Assembly (NCBI RefSeq): GCF_011039205.1
Contig: NZ_JAAKEL010000007.1
Location: forward strand, 1-64,000
Reading direction: 5' to 3'
Origin: Dysgonomonas sp. ZJ279
Lineage (GTDB): Bacteria; Bacteroidota; Bacteroidia; Bacteroidales; Dysgonomonadaceae
DNA: 64,000 nucleotides
A program made the translations under genes and the position numbers. Shown here piece after piece: positions 28,723-37,286 of this stretch. Position 1 is the first letter of the stretch; each line of letters starts with the position of its first letter. The notes under the pieces are model-generated. The model did not search any database. It was not told the DNA's origin and worked only from the letters and a program-made list of their open reading frames with translations.

Positions 28723-28857
28723 ATGAGTGATAGATTCTTACTAAGATATTTGAGATATAGTATCCACAAGTCTATATCCCATTTTATTATGAACTTGAAA
28801 AATATAAATTCAGAAAGATTATCTGTAGAAGATAGAAAGAATAAACTCCCTGTCTGA
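28723..28857 (+). CDS. Possible small basic protein, unrecognised
   Basis: An ATG-started frame of 44 codons begins MSDRFLLRYLRYSIHKS and ends RKNKLPV. It is Arg/Lys/Ser rich with no motif I recognise. An A-rich stretch precedes the ATG, as is common for Bacteroidota translation starts. It lies in an otherwise empty 581-base gap. It may be chance. Confidence 0.2.
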   Translation: MSDRFLLRYLRYSIHKSISHFIMNLKNINSERLSVEDRKNKLPV

Positions 28858-28914
28858 TTACAGCGTTTCCGACAAATACAATAGCTAGTTTATCAAATGA
28901 GTTGTATAATAAAT

Positions 28915-28951
28915 AAGCGAGGCTGTCCATATCAACTGGACAGCCTCGCTT
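28915..28951 (-). terminator. secDF terminator hairpin
   Basis: AAGCGAGGCTGTCCA (28915-28929) and TGGACAGCCTCGCTT (28937-28951) form a perfect 15-base stem with a 7-base loop. It is GC-rich in an AT-rich region, just past the secDF stop. Confidence 0.85.
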
Positions 28952-28978
28952 TTATATTATAAAGTAATCAGATTTTAT

Positions 28979-31909
28979 TTACTTTCCTTGTTCTTGTTTC
29001 TTCTTCAACATTGTCCATGCAACAGGAGTTGCAATGAATACTGATGAATAAGTACCGATAAAGATACCGATAAAGATAGCAAACGTAAAGCTACGAATAG
29101 TATCACCACCCAGTAAGAATATACAGAATACTACCAATAATGAACTTAATGATGTATTCACTGTACGTCCTAATGTAGAGTTCAATGCCTCGTTGATAGA
29201 TTCAGTAACATCACGTTTCGGATATAGATGTCTCAATTCTCGAATACGGTCGAAAATAACAACCTTATCATTAATTGAATAACCAACCACCGTCAATATT
29301 GCCGCTATAAATGCTTGGTCGATTTCCATCGAGAATGGCATAAACTTGTACATCAACGAATATAGGAAGATTACAATAGCAGCATCATGTGCTACAGCTA
29401 CAAATGTACCTACAGAGAAGGCTACATCGCGGAAACGAAGCAGGATATAGAGAGCCATACAGATAACGGCGACAACTACAGCTACGCTGGCAGCAGTCTT
29501 CAAGTCGTCTGCGACACTTGGTCCTACACGTTGTGAACTTTGAATATAATTATCAATTGTAGTATTCGGAGCTAAATCATTCTTCAATGCACTTGTCATC
29601 TTAGCTCTGATTTCAGTCTCTACCGAGTCACCGGGAACATCAATTTTATAGTTTGTTGTAATACGTACCTGACTCGATGTTGAAGCCTGGCTAGCTGATC
29701 CACTTGTCAATACACGAACTGTTGATCCTTCAAATTCCGGAATCAAAGCCTTTTCTACATCATTGGCATTCACATTCGTGTCGAAACGTACTAAATAATT
29801 ACGTCCACCTGTGAAGTCAATACCTTTGTTCAAACCATTATAGAATAAAGACCCGATACCCGCTACAACGATAATACCCGATATAATATATGCTTTCTTT
29901 GTCATACCCAAGAAATTAATCTTAGTATTTACAAATAAGTTTTTAGTAATCGGAGTAGTAAATGTCATATTACGAAGTTTGCCTTTCGATAACATATAAT
30001 CGTAGAACATACGAGTCATAAATACAGCAGTAAAGAACGATGCTATAATACCGATAATTAATGTAGTAGCAAATCCTTGTACAGCACCTGTACCAAAGTA
30101 TATAAGGATAACACCTGTTATGATTTGCGAAACATTGGCATCAAAAATAGCTGAAAAAGCATTTTTATAACCATCCATCAATGCTACCCGAACATTTTTA
30201 CCGGCTCTCAACTCTTCTTTCGTACGCTCATAGATAAGCACATTAGCATCCACAGCCATAGCCAAAGTAAGTACAAGTCCCGTTATTCCAGGCAATGTCA
30301 TCACAGCACCGAACGATGCCAGAATACCCATCGTAAAGAATAAATTAAGAATCAATGCCGTATTAGCAACTAATCCCGGTATAAGACCATAAGCTAAACA
30401 CATGTATGCCATAAGCAATACCAGTGCCAATACAAATGATATAATACCCGCATCAATAGCCTCTTCTCCAAGAGAAGGTCCTACTATATCTTCTTGAACG
30501 ATATGAACTCCGGCTTTCATTTTACCCGATTTCAAAACGTTCTCTAAATCTTTCGCATCCTCAACAGTAAAATTACCTGTAATTTGAGAACGTCCATCTT
30601 CTATCTTAACACCCACATTAGGTGCAGAATATACATGTCCGTCCAGTACAATAGCAATACTCTTGCCTATTTCAGCACCTGTGATTGCAGCCCAACGTTG
30701 AGCACCCTGAGAGTTCATTTGCATGCTAACTTCCCAAGCAGATCCTTTTTGTGATTGGTCAGCTTTAGCCGAAACGACAGAACTACCATCCAGAGCAGCT
30801 TCGTTTTTAACACCTCCGCGAAGCGCATATAGGTAAAACTGAGTTTCTTTCAAATCCTCTGCTTTGAAACCCCAAGCAAACTTTAAATCAGGTTTACCTG
30901 TTTCATTTCTAAATCTATATAGGATGTCATTAATTGCTGCTGTATCACTTTTGTGAGCCACACCAACTACAGGACCTCCGTTAAAAGTGATCAGGTAGTC
31001 TTTTAAAGGTTTAGTAAATCCTAGTTTAACAGGAATAGCTAAAGAATCTGTTGCTGCCAGAGAATCAACTGTAGCATTTAAAGCCAGAGCGTTTCTCGAC
31101 GCCATATCCAAGGCATTTAAATCTCCTTGTATTTCTGTTGCACTATATGTTTTCCAGAACTCAAGATTTGCACTACCTTGTAATAGTTTCCTTACACGGT
31201 CCGGTTCTTTAATCCCCGGTAGCTCAATCATAATACGTTCTGCACGATCTAATTTCTGTATATTAGGTGCTACCACCCCGAAACGGTCGATACGTGTACG
31301 AAGTACATTAAATGAGTTATCGGCTACACTTTGAAGTTCTTCTCTAAGTACAGCAATAACATGCTTATCATCGTCTGTAGCTGTAACTCTATCGATAAGT
31401 TTCGTACTGAAAATACCAGCAAGTTTATTGTTGCCATTTGCTTTTGTAAACTTATCTACAAATATTGAGATATAATCTTTGTTACTGCCTGTGCGGTTTT
31501 CTTCAGAAGCTTCATTCAAAGCTGTAATGAAAGCCTGATTATCGACATCACCTAGTGAACGAAGTACTGCTGCTGCATCTACCTCGACAATAACACTCAT
31601 ACCACCTTTAAGGTCTAGTCCTAAACCAATCTCTCTTTCGCGGCATTCTTTAAGAGAATAACCAACTGAATCTGTGAAATTGAACCATACTTTCTCGGTA
31701 GACATTGAGTCTAAATAATAACTATACTGCTTGTTATACAATTCATTGTACAGATCAGTATCGCCATTTGCTTTTTCTGTGGCATACGCTGCTGCATATG
31801 CTTCTGCTTTTTTGTCATAACTTCTCGTTACAAAAGAAAACGACAAATAGAAGCAGCAAACCAATGTCAACAGAATGGCAAATGTCATTACAAAGCCTTT
31901 GTTTTGCAT
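28979..31909 (-). CDS. secDF: Fused protein-export membrane protein SecDF
   Basis: This 976-residue RND-superfamily protein joins SecD (about 1-620) and SecF (about 650-970). SecD shows GLDLKGGMSVIVEVD, RIDRFGVVAPNIQ and the helix motif VDANVLIYERTKEELRAG. SecF shows GIDFTGGRNYLVRF and VVGYSINDKVVIFDRIREL. It uses proton motive force to complete Sec-dependent export on the periplasmic side. The fused form is usual in Bacteroidota. It appears monocistronic, with a roughly 128-base leader and its own terminator. Confidence 0.97.
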   Translation of the reverse strand: MQNKGFVMTFAILLTLVCCFYLSFSFVTRSYDKKAEAYAAAYATEKANGDTDLYNELYNKQYSYYLDSMSTEKVWFNFTDSVGYSLKECREREIGLGLDLKGGMSVIVEVDAAAVLRSLGDVDNQAFITALNEASEENRTGSNKDYISIFVDKFTKANGNNKLAGIFSTKLIDRVTATDDDKHVIAVLREELQSVADNSFNVLRTRIDRFGVVAPNIQKLDRAERIMIELPGIKEPDRVRKLLQGSANLEFWKTYSATEIQGDLNALDMASRNALALNATVDSLAATDSLAIPVKLGFTKPLKDYLITFNGGPVVGVAHKSDTAAINDILYRFRNETGKPDLKFAWGFKAEDLKETQFYLYALRGGVKNEAALDGSSVVSAKADQSQKGSAWEVSMQMNSQGAQRWAAITGAEIGKSIAIVLDGHVYSAPNVGVKIEDGRSQITGNFTVEDAKDLENVLKSGKMKAGVHIVQEDIVGPSLGEEAIDAGIISFVLALVLLMAYMCLAYGLIPGLVANTALILNLFFTMGILASFGAVMTLPGITGLVLTLAMAVDANVLIYERTKEELRAGKNVRVALMDGYKNAFSAIFDANVSQIITGVILIYFGTGAVQGFATTLIIGIIASFFTAVFMTRMFYDYMLSKGKLRNMTFTTPITKNLFVNTKINFLGMTKKAYIISGIIVVAGIGSLFYNGLNKGIDFTGGRNYLVRFDTNVNANDVEKALIPEFEGSTVRVLTSGSASQASTSSQVRITTNYKIDVPGDSVETEIRAKMTSALKNDLAPNTTIDNYIQSSQRVGPSVADDLKTAASVAVVVAVICMALYILLRFRDVAFSVGTFVAVAHDAAIVIFLYSLMYKFMPFSMEIDQAFIAAILTVVGYSINDKVVIFDRIRELRHLYPKRDVTESINEALNSTLGRTVNTSLSSLLVVFCIFLLGGDTIRSFTFAIFIGIFIGTYSSVFIATPVAWTMLKKKQEQGK

Positions 31910-32043
31910 CTTAGAATTTACTTTTTGTTATTTAAATATTTATTACTATTCCACTATAAATGAGTCCTGTATAATAGTGCTTTCCAATGGTTGAGAATCT
32001 TAATTCCGCATAAATCATAGACATACACACAGTTTCAGGCGTG

Positions 32044-32051
32044 CAAATATA
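32044..32051 (-). promoter_or_regulatory. -7 box for secDF
   Basis: The minus strand reads TATATTTG, matching TAnnTTTG, with a TTTG 15 bases upstream (complement of 32067-32070). It gives a leader of about 128 bases. Confidence 0.45.
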
Positions 32052-32241
32052 ATCTTTTATTCTTTACAAATCATAATAAAACGAAAAGAAGTTTTAAATG
32101 TAAGCAGGCTTTTTAACAAGTAATAGCTGGTACTTAAACATAGTGTTATCTACAGAATAATCAGACCATTTTGCTGATTTATCAATTTAAACTTAAATAC
32201 TACGCCAAGTTAAGCTAAAACGATTTTCGCGTTAGGAGTCA

Positions 32242-32270
32242 TTGTTGTGAGAAAATAATATATATTTTTG
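32242..32270 (+). promoter_or_regulatory. Promoter for the multi-pass membrane protein
   Basis: TTG (32242-32244), 18 bases, then TATTTTTG (32263-32270). Transcription would start near 32277, just before the ATG at 32299. Confidence 0.5.
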
Positions 32271-32430
32271 CATCTTACGATTTCACATAGGCTTTATAAT
32301 GAAAAAAACCATAGAATAAGAACAACAATATATTTATCAGCACTATTCATCATTTTCTTTTTTAGCTACTCTACCAATTTTTTTAGGTGTAGCAGCCAAA
32401 TACTACACCACATTCGACCGATCGGACGAA

Positions 32431-33624
32431 ATGTTTGTTATTGGCAGATTAGATGCAGCTACATATCAGGGAATATTAAGCTACGGTGGCTTGCCGGGAT
32501 CTGCTCATCCCACTCGCGATAGTATCGCTAAAATGAACTATGACTATATGAAGGAAGTAAACGAAAAATACGATTACTACCTGACCGATCGAAAAATGCC
32601 CGGAGATAAATTTGCTGCATATTATAGCCAAAGTGGAGGACAAGGCTTGTCTTATAGTGTGCTGCAAAAGATACTACCTTTCAAAAATGAGGTTAAAATA
32701 AGAATATATAGAGCTATCAATATATGCCTTTTAGCATTCTGCTTTATCTTATTTTTGGGATGGTGCTATCGTAATTATGGATTACTAAGCAGCTTTATTA
32801 CTTTCCTCTTATTACTGTTTTCGCCAATCATTCATAACTTCGCTTTTAGTTTGTGGTGGACTTTATGGAGCTATTATATACCTTTTCTTACAATGCTCCT
32901 GATCCTCGAACGAAATAATAAAAGCCCGGGAAGATATTCGGAAAATAAAATTCTCGCATTTCTATTTATTTCCGTTTTTGCAAAGTGCTTCTTTACAGGT
33001 TTTGAATACATAACACCTACGCTGGCTGCTATACTATGCCCTATTATATATTATCATATTTTAGAGAGAAAAAAGATAAAGACTACTTTTATATTTATTT
33101 GCAAAACGATCATCTGTTCTGTCACGGCTCTTTTAGCAGAAGTATTTTTGCTAATAAATCAGATAAAATCAATAGAAGGTTCTTATGCTAAAGGTATTGA
33201 ATATTTAATACACGCATTTACGAGAAGATCATCATTAGATGTAGACGAATTTCCCCCAACAATACCAGAAATTCTAAATGAACATTTATTTGGTATGGAT
33301 CTTGTTATATGGGGTCATAGCGCTTATAATATCACATTGACTCTTTTCACAACTATCCTTATTGTGCTTATTATGTGCATCTCGCTTTATTTCCTTTCTA
33401 AGAAAATAGACACGACCAATAAGAGTAAGAGTAAAGCATTATTGGCCACCACCATACTATCATCCTTTGCTCCAATTTCCTGGATTGTAATCTTCACCGA
33501 GCATGTATCAAAACATAGCCTTGACAGAATCATCTGGTATATGCCATTTTTACTTTATGGTTTTTTGGTAATAGGTGTCTGCTTCTCGATTATTCTATCA
33601 AGATTAAGAAGAAAAAATATTTAA
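32431..33624 (+). CDS. Multi-pass membrane protein, N-terminal region disrupted
   Basis: This frame of 397 residues has about nine hydrophobic segments (for example NICLLAFCFILFLGWCY, LSSFITFLLLLFSPII, VIGVCFSIILSRL) and a polar segment of about 90 residues before the first. I do not recognise a family; the layout recalls membrane-bound glycosyltransferases. The same frame is open back to 32320 without an ATG, and encodes LATLPIFLGVAAKYYTTFD just upstream, so the true protein is longer. The promoter and the ATG at 32299 lie further upstream, separated by an in-frame TAA (32317-32319). One base gained in A7 (32302-32308) and one lost in T6 near 32359 would restore a full N-terminal membrane helix. 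Confidence 0.6.
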   Translation: MFVIGRLDAATYQGILSYGGLPGSAHPTRDSIAKMNYDYMKEVNEKYDYYLTDRKMPGDKFAAYYSQSGGQGLSYSVLQKILPFKNEVKIRIYRAINICLLAFCFILFLGWCYRNYGLLSSFITFLLLLFSPIIHNFAFSLWWTLWSYYIPFLTMLLILERNNKSPGRYSENKILAFLFISVFAKCFFTGFEYITPTLAAILCPIIYYHILERKKIKTTFIFICKTIICSVTALLAEVFLLINQIKSIEGSYAKGIEYLIHAFTRRSSLDVDEFPPTIPEILNEHLFGMDLVIWGHSAYNITLTLFTTILIVLIMCISLYFLSKKIDTTNKSKSKALLATTILSSFAPISWIVIFTEHVSKHSLDRIIWYMPFLLYGFLVIGVCFSIILSRLRRKNI

Positions 33625-33642
33625 ACATACCCGATACAAAAA

Positions 33643-33673
33643 AAGCCTGCTTAAGTAATATTTAAACAGGCTT
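33643..33673. terminator. Bidirectional terminator
   Basis: AAGCCTGCTTA (33643-33653) and TTTAAACAGGCTT (33661-33673) pair with one mismatch. A residues precede and T residues follow. It lies between convergent genes. Confidence 0.7.
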
Positions 33674-33698
33674 CTTTGTATCTATCAACAAGCAAAAT

Positions 33699-35345
33699 TT
33701 ACGATCGTCTGATCTCTGCCCGCTTTATTTTACCACTTATAGTTTTAGGTAATTCATCTACAAATTCTATTATACGCGGGTATTTATAAGGAGCTGTCAC
33801 GTTCTTAACATGCTCTTGTATTTCTCTTACAAGATTCTCACCTGCTTTATCTTTATAGTTTTTAGCAAGAACTATGGTTGCTTTCACCAACTGACCCCTT
33901 ATTTCGTCGGGAACACCGGTTATAGCACATTCTACAACAGCCGGATGTGTCATCAAAGCACTTTCCACCTCAAATGGTCCGATACGATAACCCGAACTCT
34001 TAATCACATCATCCATACGACCAACGAACCAGTAGAAACCATCTTCGTCTCGCCATGCTACATCTCCCGTATGATACACATCATCCGAATACACTTGATT
34101 AGTAAGAGCTTCATCACGATAATAACCTTTGAAAAGACCTAAAGGTCTCCACTTATCTGTTTTAATGACAACCTCTCCTATTTCACCATCTTCTGCCGAA
34201 CGACCATCAGCGTGAATTAAATCCATATCATAAGCAGGATTAGGTACACCCATAGCTCCCGGCTTAGGTTCCATCCAAGGAAAAGTTATAATAGTAGGCG
34301 TAGTCTCTGTCTGCCCGAAAGCCTCCATCATTTTAATGCCCGTACCTTGATAAAAAGCTTCAAACACCGATGGATTCAATGCTTCACCCGCAGTAGTACA
34401 ATATTTGAGTGATGATAAATCGAATTTTGACAAATCCTCACGTATCATAAACCGATACACCGTAGGAGGTGCACAAAATGAAGTTATCTTATATTGCTCG
34501 ATAAGACGGAGCATAGATTCAGGATTAAATTTTTCATGATCATATACGAAAATACATGCTCCGGCAATCCATTGTCCATATAGTTTCCCCCAAACAGCTT
34601 TAGCCCATCCTGTATCAGCTACAGTCAGATGCAAACTATCCTCATTCAGGTTATGCCAGTATTTGGCTGTAACTATATGCCCCAAAGGATATGTGAAATC
34701 ATGAACTACCATCTTCGGCTCACCTGTAGTGCCGGAAGTGAAATATAATAACGAGATATCGTCATTCACATTCACCTGTTCAGGCTTAACAAACGGTTTG
34801 GCAAAACGAAGCCCTTTATGAAAGTCGTCCCATCCTTCAGGGATACGATCTCCACAGACTATACGATGTTTAATTGTTGGTGATTCAGCCATAGCCTCAT
34901 TAACGTGTTCAATCACAACACCATCGTCCGTGCTCACTATTGCCTTTATACCTGCGGCATTATTGCGATATACTATATCTTTTTTAGTCAGCAAATGGGT
35001 AGCCGGAATTGCAATAGCACCAATCTTGTGTAAACCTATTATAGCAAACCAAAATTCGTATCTACGCTTCAAAACCAGCATCACCATATCTCCGCGACCG
35101 ATACCGAGCGATTGGAAATAAGATGCAGCCCTATCACTCTGATCTTTAATATGAGCAAATGTAAAATCGACATGCTCACCCTTATCGTTTACCCAACAAA
35201 TGGCTTTTTTATCGGGATGGGTTTTCGCCCATTCATCGACAACATCGTATCCGAAATTGAAATTATCGGGAATATGAACATGATAGTTATTTTTGAAATC
35301 GTCAGTCGATGTAAAAGTTGTTTGTTTTAAGAATTTTTCTAACAT
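33699..35345 (-). CDS. Acyl-CoA/acetate-CoA ligase, AMP-forming
   Basis: This 548-residue ANL-superfamily enzyme activates a carboxylic acid with ATP and CoA. Motifs are LLYFTSGTTGEPKMVVHDF (P-loop-like A3), FGQTETTP (A5), YHTGDVAWRDEDGFYWFVGR (A7-A8), YRIGPFEVESAL and the catalytic lysine motif PKTISGKIKR near the C-terminus. It resembles medium-chain or acetyl-type ligases of Bacteroidota; the exact acid is not certain. It is last in a minus-strand group after an RluA gene and an XRE-cupin gene (48-base gap). The regulator probably senses a related metabolite. Confidence 0.88.
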   Translation of the reverse strand: MLEKFLKQTTFTSTDDFKNNYHVHIPDNFNFGYDVVDEWAKTHPDKKAICWVNDKGEHVDFTFAHIKDQSDRAASYFQSLGIGRGDMVMLVLKRRYEFWFAIIGLHKIGAIAIPATHLLTKKDIVYRNNAAGIKAIVSTDDGVVIEHVNEAMAESPTIKHRIVCGDRIPEGWDDFHKGLRFAKPFVKPEQVNVNDDISLLYFTSGTTGEPKMVVHDFTYPLGHIVTAKYWHNLNEDSLHLTVADTGWAKAVWGKLYGQWIAGACIFVYDHEKFNPESMLRLIEQYKITSFCAPPTVYRFMIREDLSKFDLSSLKYCTTAGEALNPSVFEAFYQGTGIKMMEAFGQTETTPTIITFPWMEPKPGAMGVPNPAYDMDLIHADGRSAEDGEIGEVVIKTDKWRPLGLFKGYYRDEALTNQVYSDDVYHTGDVAWRDEDGFYWFVGRMDDVIKSSGYRIGPFEVESALMTHPAVVECAITGVPDEIRGQLVKATIVLAKNYKDKAGENLVREIQEHVKNVTAPYKYPRIIEFVDELPKTISGKIKRAEIRRS

Positions 35346-35393
35346 TATATTCTAGTATTTATAAAACAAATCAGTTGTACTATATTTATAAAA

Positions 35394-35948
35394 TTACAAA
35401 ACAACAGCTATAAAGCGTACTGTTGTTCCATCTAATGCCTTCATGCCATGTGGCAGACTAGAATCGAAATAAACACTATCTCCTGTCTCCAGAATAAGTT
35501 GTTTCCCATTTATTTCTAACATCATACGCCCTTCAAGAACTAAATTAAACTCCTGACCGGCATGCGAACTATGATGGACTTCAACAGCATCGTTCTTAGG
35601 CTCCACCGTTACTTCAAACACTTCCGCCTTACGGTTATTAAATCCTCCGGCCAATGTCTGATATTGGTAGTCTTCTACCCTCTTAACTGCCAGCCCTTTC
35701 CCTTTTCGCGTAAGGAAATAACTGCTCATTCGAGGCTCGTCTGCAAACATCAAAACAGAAACATCGACATTATACTTTGTCGATATCCCTTTAAGCACAC
35801 TAATCGTTAAATCTTTTTCGCCCGATTCGTATTTTTTGTATTCCTCTAAAGGAATATTACACGATGAAGCGAAATCTTCGGCAGACAGATCCAGGGCTTC
35901 ACGTAAGCCTGCTAATCGCTGACCTATTTGTCTAATTTCATCACTCAT
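35394..35948 (-). CDS. XRE-family regulator with C-terminal cupin
   Basis: This 184-residue protein has an N-terminal helix-turn-helix (about 8-62, LAGLREALDLSAEDFASSCNIP). The C-terminal cupin domain (about 105-183) contains HHSSHAGQEFNLVLEGRMML and DSVYFDSSLPHGMKAL. Such proteins bind DNA and sense a small ligand in the cupin barrel. It overlaps the upstream pseudouridine synthase gene by 8 bases and precedes the acyl-CoA ligase by 48 bases. The same XRE-cupin/ligase pairing is familiar in Bacteroides genomes, suggesting it regulates the ligase. Confidence 0.88.
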   Translation of the reverse strand: MSDEIRQIGQRLAGLREALDLSAEDFASSCNIPLEEYKKYESGEKDLTISVLKGISTKYNVDVSVLMFADEPRMSSYFLTRKGKGLAVKRVEDYQYQTLAGGFNNRKAEVFEVTVEPKNDAVEVHHSSHAGQEFNLVLEGRMMLEINGKQLILETGDSVYFDSSLPHGMKALDGTTVRFIAVVL

Positions 35949-36858
35949 GTTTTATTTTAGTATTATCAGTTAATAATTCCAATAACGTTTTTGGTATAGG
36001 ACTTTTAAATTCAAGCATTTCTCCTGTTACAGGATGTTTAATAGCCATATCCTGAGCATGAAGTGCTATCCGCTTGATAGGTTTATTTGCAGCACCATAT
36101 TTTTTATCCCCTACTACAGGGTGCCCCAATTGTTGCATTTGCGCACGAAGTTGGTTTTTGCGACGAGTTTCGAGATTAAAATTGACTAACGAGTAACGAC
36201 CACCAACTTTCACCGTGTTATAATGAGTCACAGACTTTAATCCGCCATTATCGAACGAAGTAGAAAATACCTGATAGTTCTTGTTCTCGGTAAGCCAAGA
36301 CACAATTGTACCGTTCTTAGGATTAACTTCACCTTCTACCACAGCTGTATAGGTATAAACAGGTACGAATTTATCCCAGTTTTTCTGAAACTGGCTTTGT
36401 ATATCCTGATCTTTAGAAAAAGCCATCAGACCCGACGCTTCCCTATCGAGGCGATGAAGTACATATACACGCGATTGCTTATTCTGCTTTTTCACATATT
36501 CGTTCAATATACCGAAAGCTGTACGTAATTTCTCCCTTTCGGTAGATACCGATAGAAGGCCGACTTCTTTGTCGACAATAACTATATAATCGTCTTCGTA
36601 AACAATTTTAAGACCTTTGAGCCTTTTCTCCTTACGACTCTGATCGTATTTCATTATAGCCACCATATCACCCTCTTTCAACTCAAAGTCGAATTGAGTA
36701 ATCAATTTACCATTTATCCTTATTTGTTTGTGAGCTAGTAGCGATTTTGCAGCGGTACGACTTTTACGAACATTCTTATTTACAAGAAACTCTAGTAACT
36801 GACTTGGTTCTGACACTTTTATTTCCTGTAAGGCTTTATCTCTGGAGTTAGTTCTCAT
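35941..36858 (-). CDS. RluA-family RNA pseudouridine synthase
   Basis: This 305-residue protein has an N-terminal S4 RNA-binding domain (about 18-65) and a catalytic domain with VYVLHRLDREASGLM, whose Asp138 is the conserved nucleophile. NFNLETRRKNQLRAQMQQLGHP and VVGDKKYG follow. It converts uridine to pseudouridine in rRNA or tRNA; the exact site (RluC/RluD-like) cannot be assigned. Its 3-prime end overlaps the XRE-cupin start by 8 bases, indicating translational coupling. A TATCTTTG promoter lies just upstream. Confidence 0.92.
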   Translation of the reverse strand: MRTNSRDKALQEIKVSEPSQLLEFLVNKNVRKSRTAAKSLLAHKQIRINGKLITQFDFELKEGDMVAIMKYDQSRKEKRLKGLKIVYEDDYIVIVDKEVGLLSVSTEREKLRTAFGILNEYVKKQNKQSRVYVLHRLDREASGLMAFSKDQDIQSQFQKNWDKFVPVYTYTAVVEGEVNPKNGTIVSWLTENKNYQVFSTSFDNGGLKSVTHYNTVKVGGRYSLVNFNLETRRKNQLRAQMQQLGHPVVGDKKYGAANKPIKRIALHAQDMAIKHPVTGEMLEFKSPIPKTLLELLTDNTKIKHE

Positions 36859-36884
36859 TCTATTTTTTGCATAAATTATAGCAA

Positions 36885-36892
36885 CAAAGATA
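36885..36892 (-). promoter_or_regulatory. -7 box for the RluA/XRE-cupin/ligase operon
   Basis: The minus strand reads TATCTTTG, an exact match. The leader would be about 20 bases. Confidence 0.6.
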
Positions 36893-37143
36893 AGTGTTTT
36901 TAAATTATTACCGATATTATATTTTCTTTAATAATCGTATGATTGGCAAGAATAAGGCGTTTCTGAGCTATTCTATTCCGGCGAATGAAATTCTGCCGAA
37001 TAATTGCTTCCTTAAATAATTACAGCCAACAGATCAGTTAAACATAAGTTAATTTATTATCAACTTCTTGCCATTTGTTTACACTGCGTACTTGGGAAGA
37101 AAAACTTCATTCTCTAATATTATCTATATTATCATTTTTTTAC

Positions 37144-37151
37144 TAATTTTG
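37144..37151 (+). promoter_or_regulatory. -7 box for fabD
   Basis: TAATTTTG matches TAnnTTTG. The predicted start near 37158 leaves a leader of about 130 bases. Confidence 0.45.
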
Positions 37152-37286
37152 CAGCCGGTTTTAGTATTGCAAACTAATTTGATATTAAACATTTATTTCA
37201 AATTAGTTTACAGTGAAATACTTAAAAATAAGATCAAGAGGTCTATGACCTTAAACACTTATAATTAATAATTTAGACTATATAAA

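Larger units (their letters stand above)
28398..28978. other. Long AT-rich intergenic region
   Basis: The 581 bases separate the dioxygenase gene (minus), whose promoter lies at 28446-28453, from the 3-prime end of secDF (minus), whose terminator lies at 28915-28951. In between, the only notable content is a 44-codon plus-strand frame at 28723-28857. No RNA gene is recognisable. Confidence 0.5.
31910..32298. other. Divergent promoter region between secDF and a membrane-protein gene
   Basis: About 390 bases hold the secDF -7 box (32044-32051) and the promoter for the plus-strand membrane protein (32242-32270). No coding frame or RNA gene stands out. Confidence 0.55.
36859..37286. other. Divergent promoter region between rluA-type gene and fabD
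   Basis: The 428 bases carry a minus-strand -7 box (36885-36892) and a plus-strand -7 box (37144-37151). A 66-codon plus frame at 37068-37268 overlaps the latter and looks like chance. No RNA gene is seen. Confidence 0.55.

Noticed and set aside
32268-32522. TTG-started frame of 84 codons upstream of the membrane protein
   Set aside because: The TTG is part of the predicted -7 box, so it would be upstream of transcription. Only its middle part (a membrane helix) looks real, as part of the disrupted gene.
36960-37015. Imperfect hairpin around TTCCGGC and GCCGAAT
   Set aside because: The pairing is short and interrupted, with no T tract or gene context that fits a terminator.
37068-37268. 66-codon hydrophobic frame before fabD
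   Set aside because: It overlaps the predicted fabD promoter, has no motif and lies in AT-rich sequence where hydrophobic chance frames are common.
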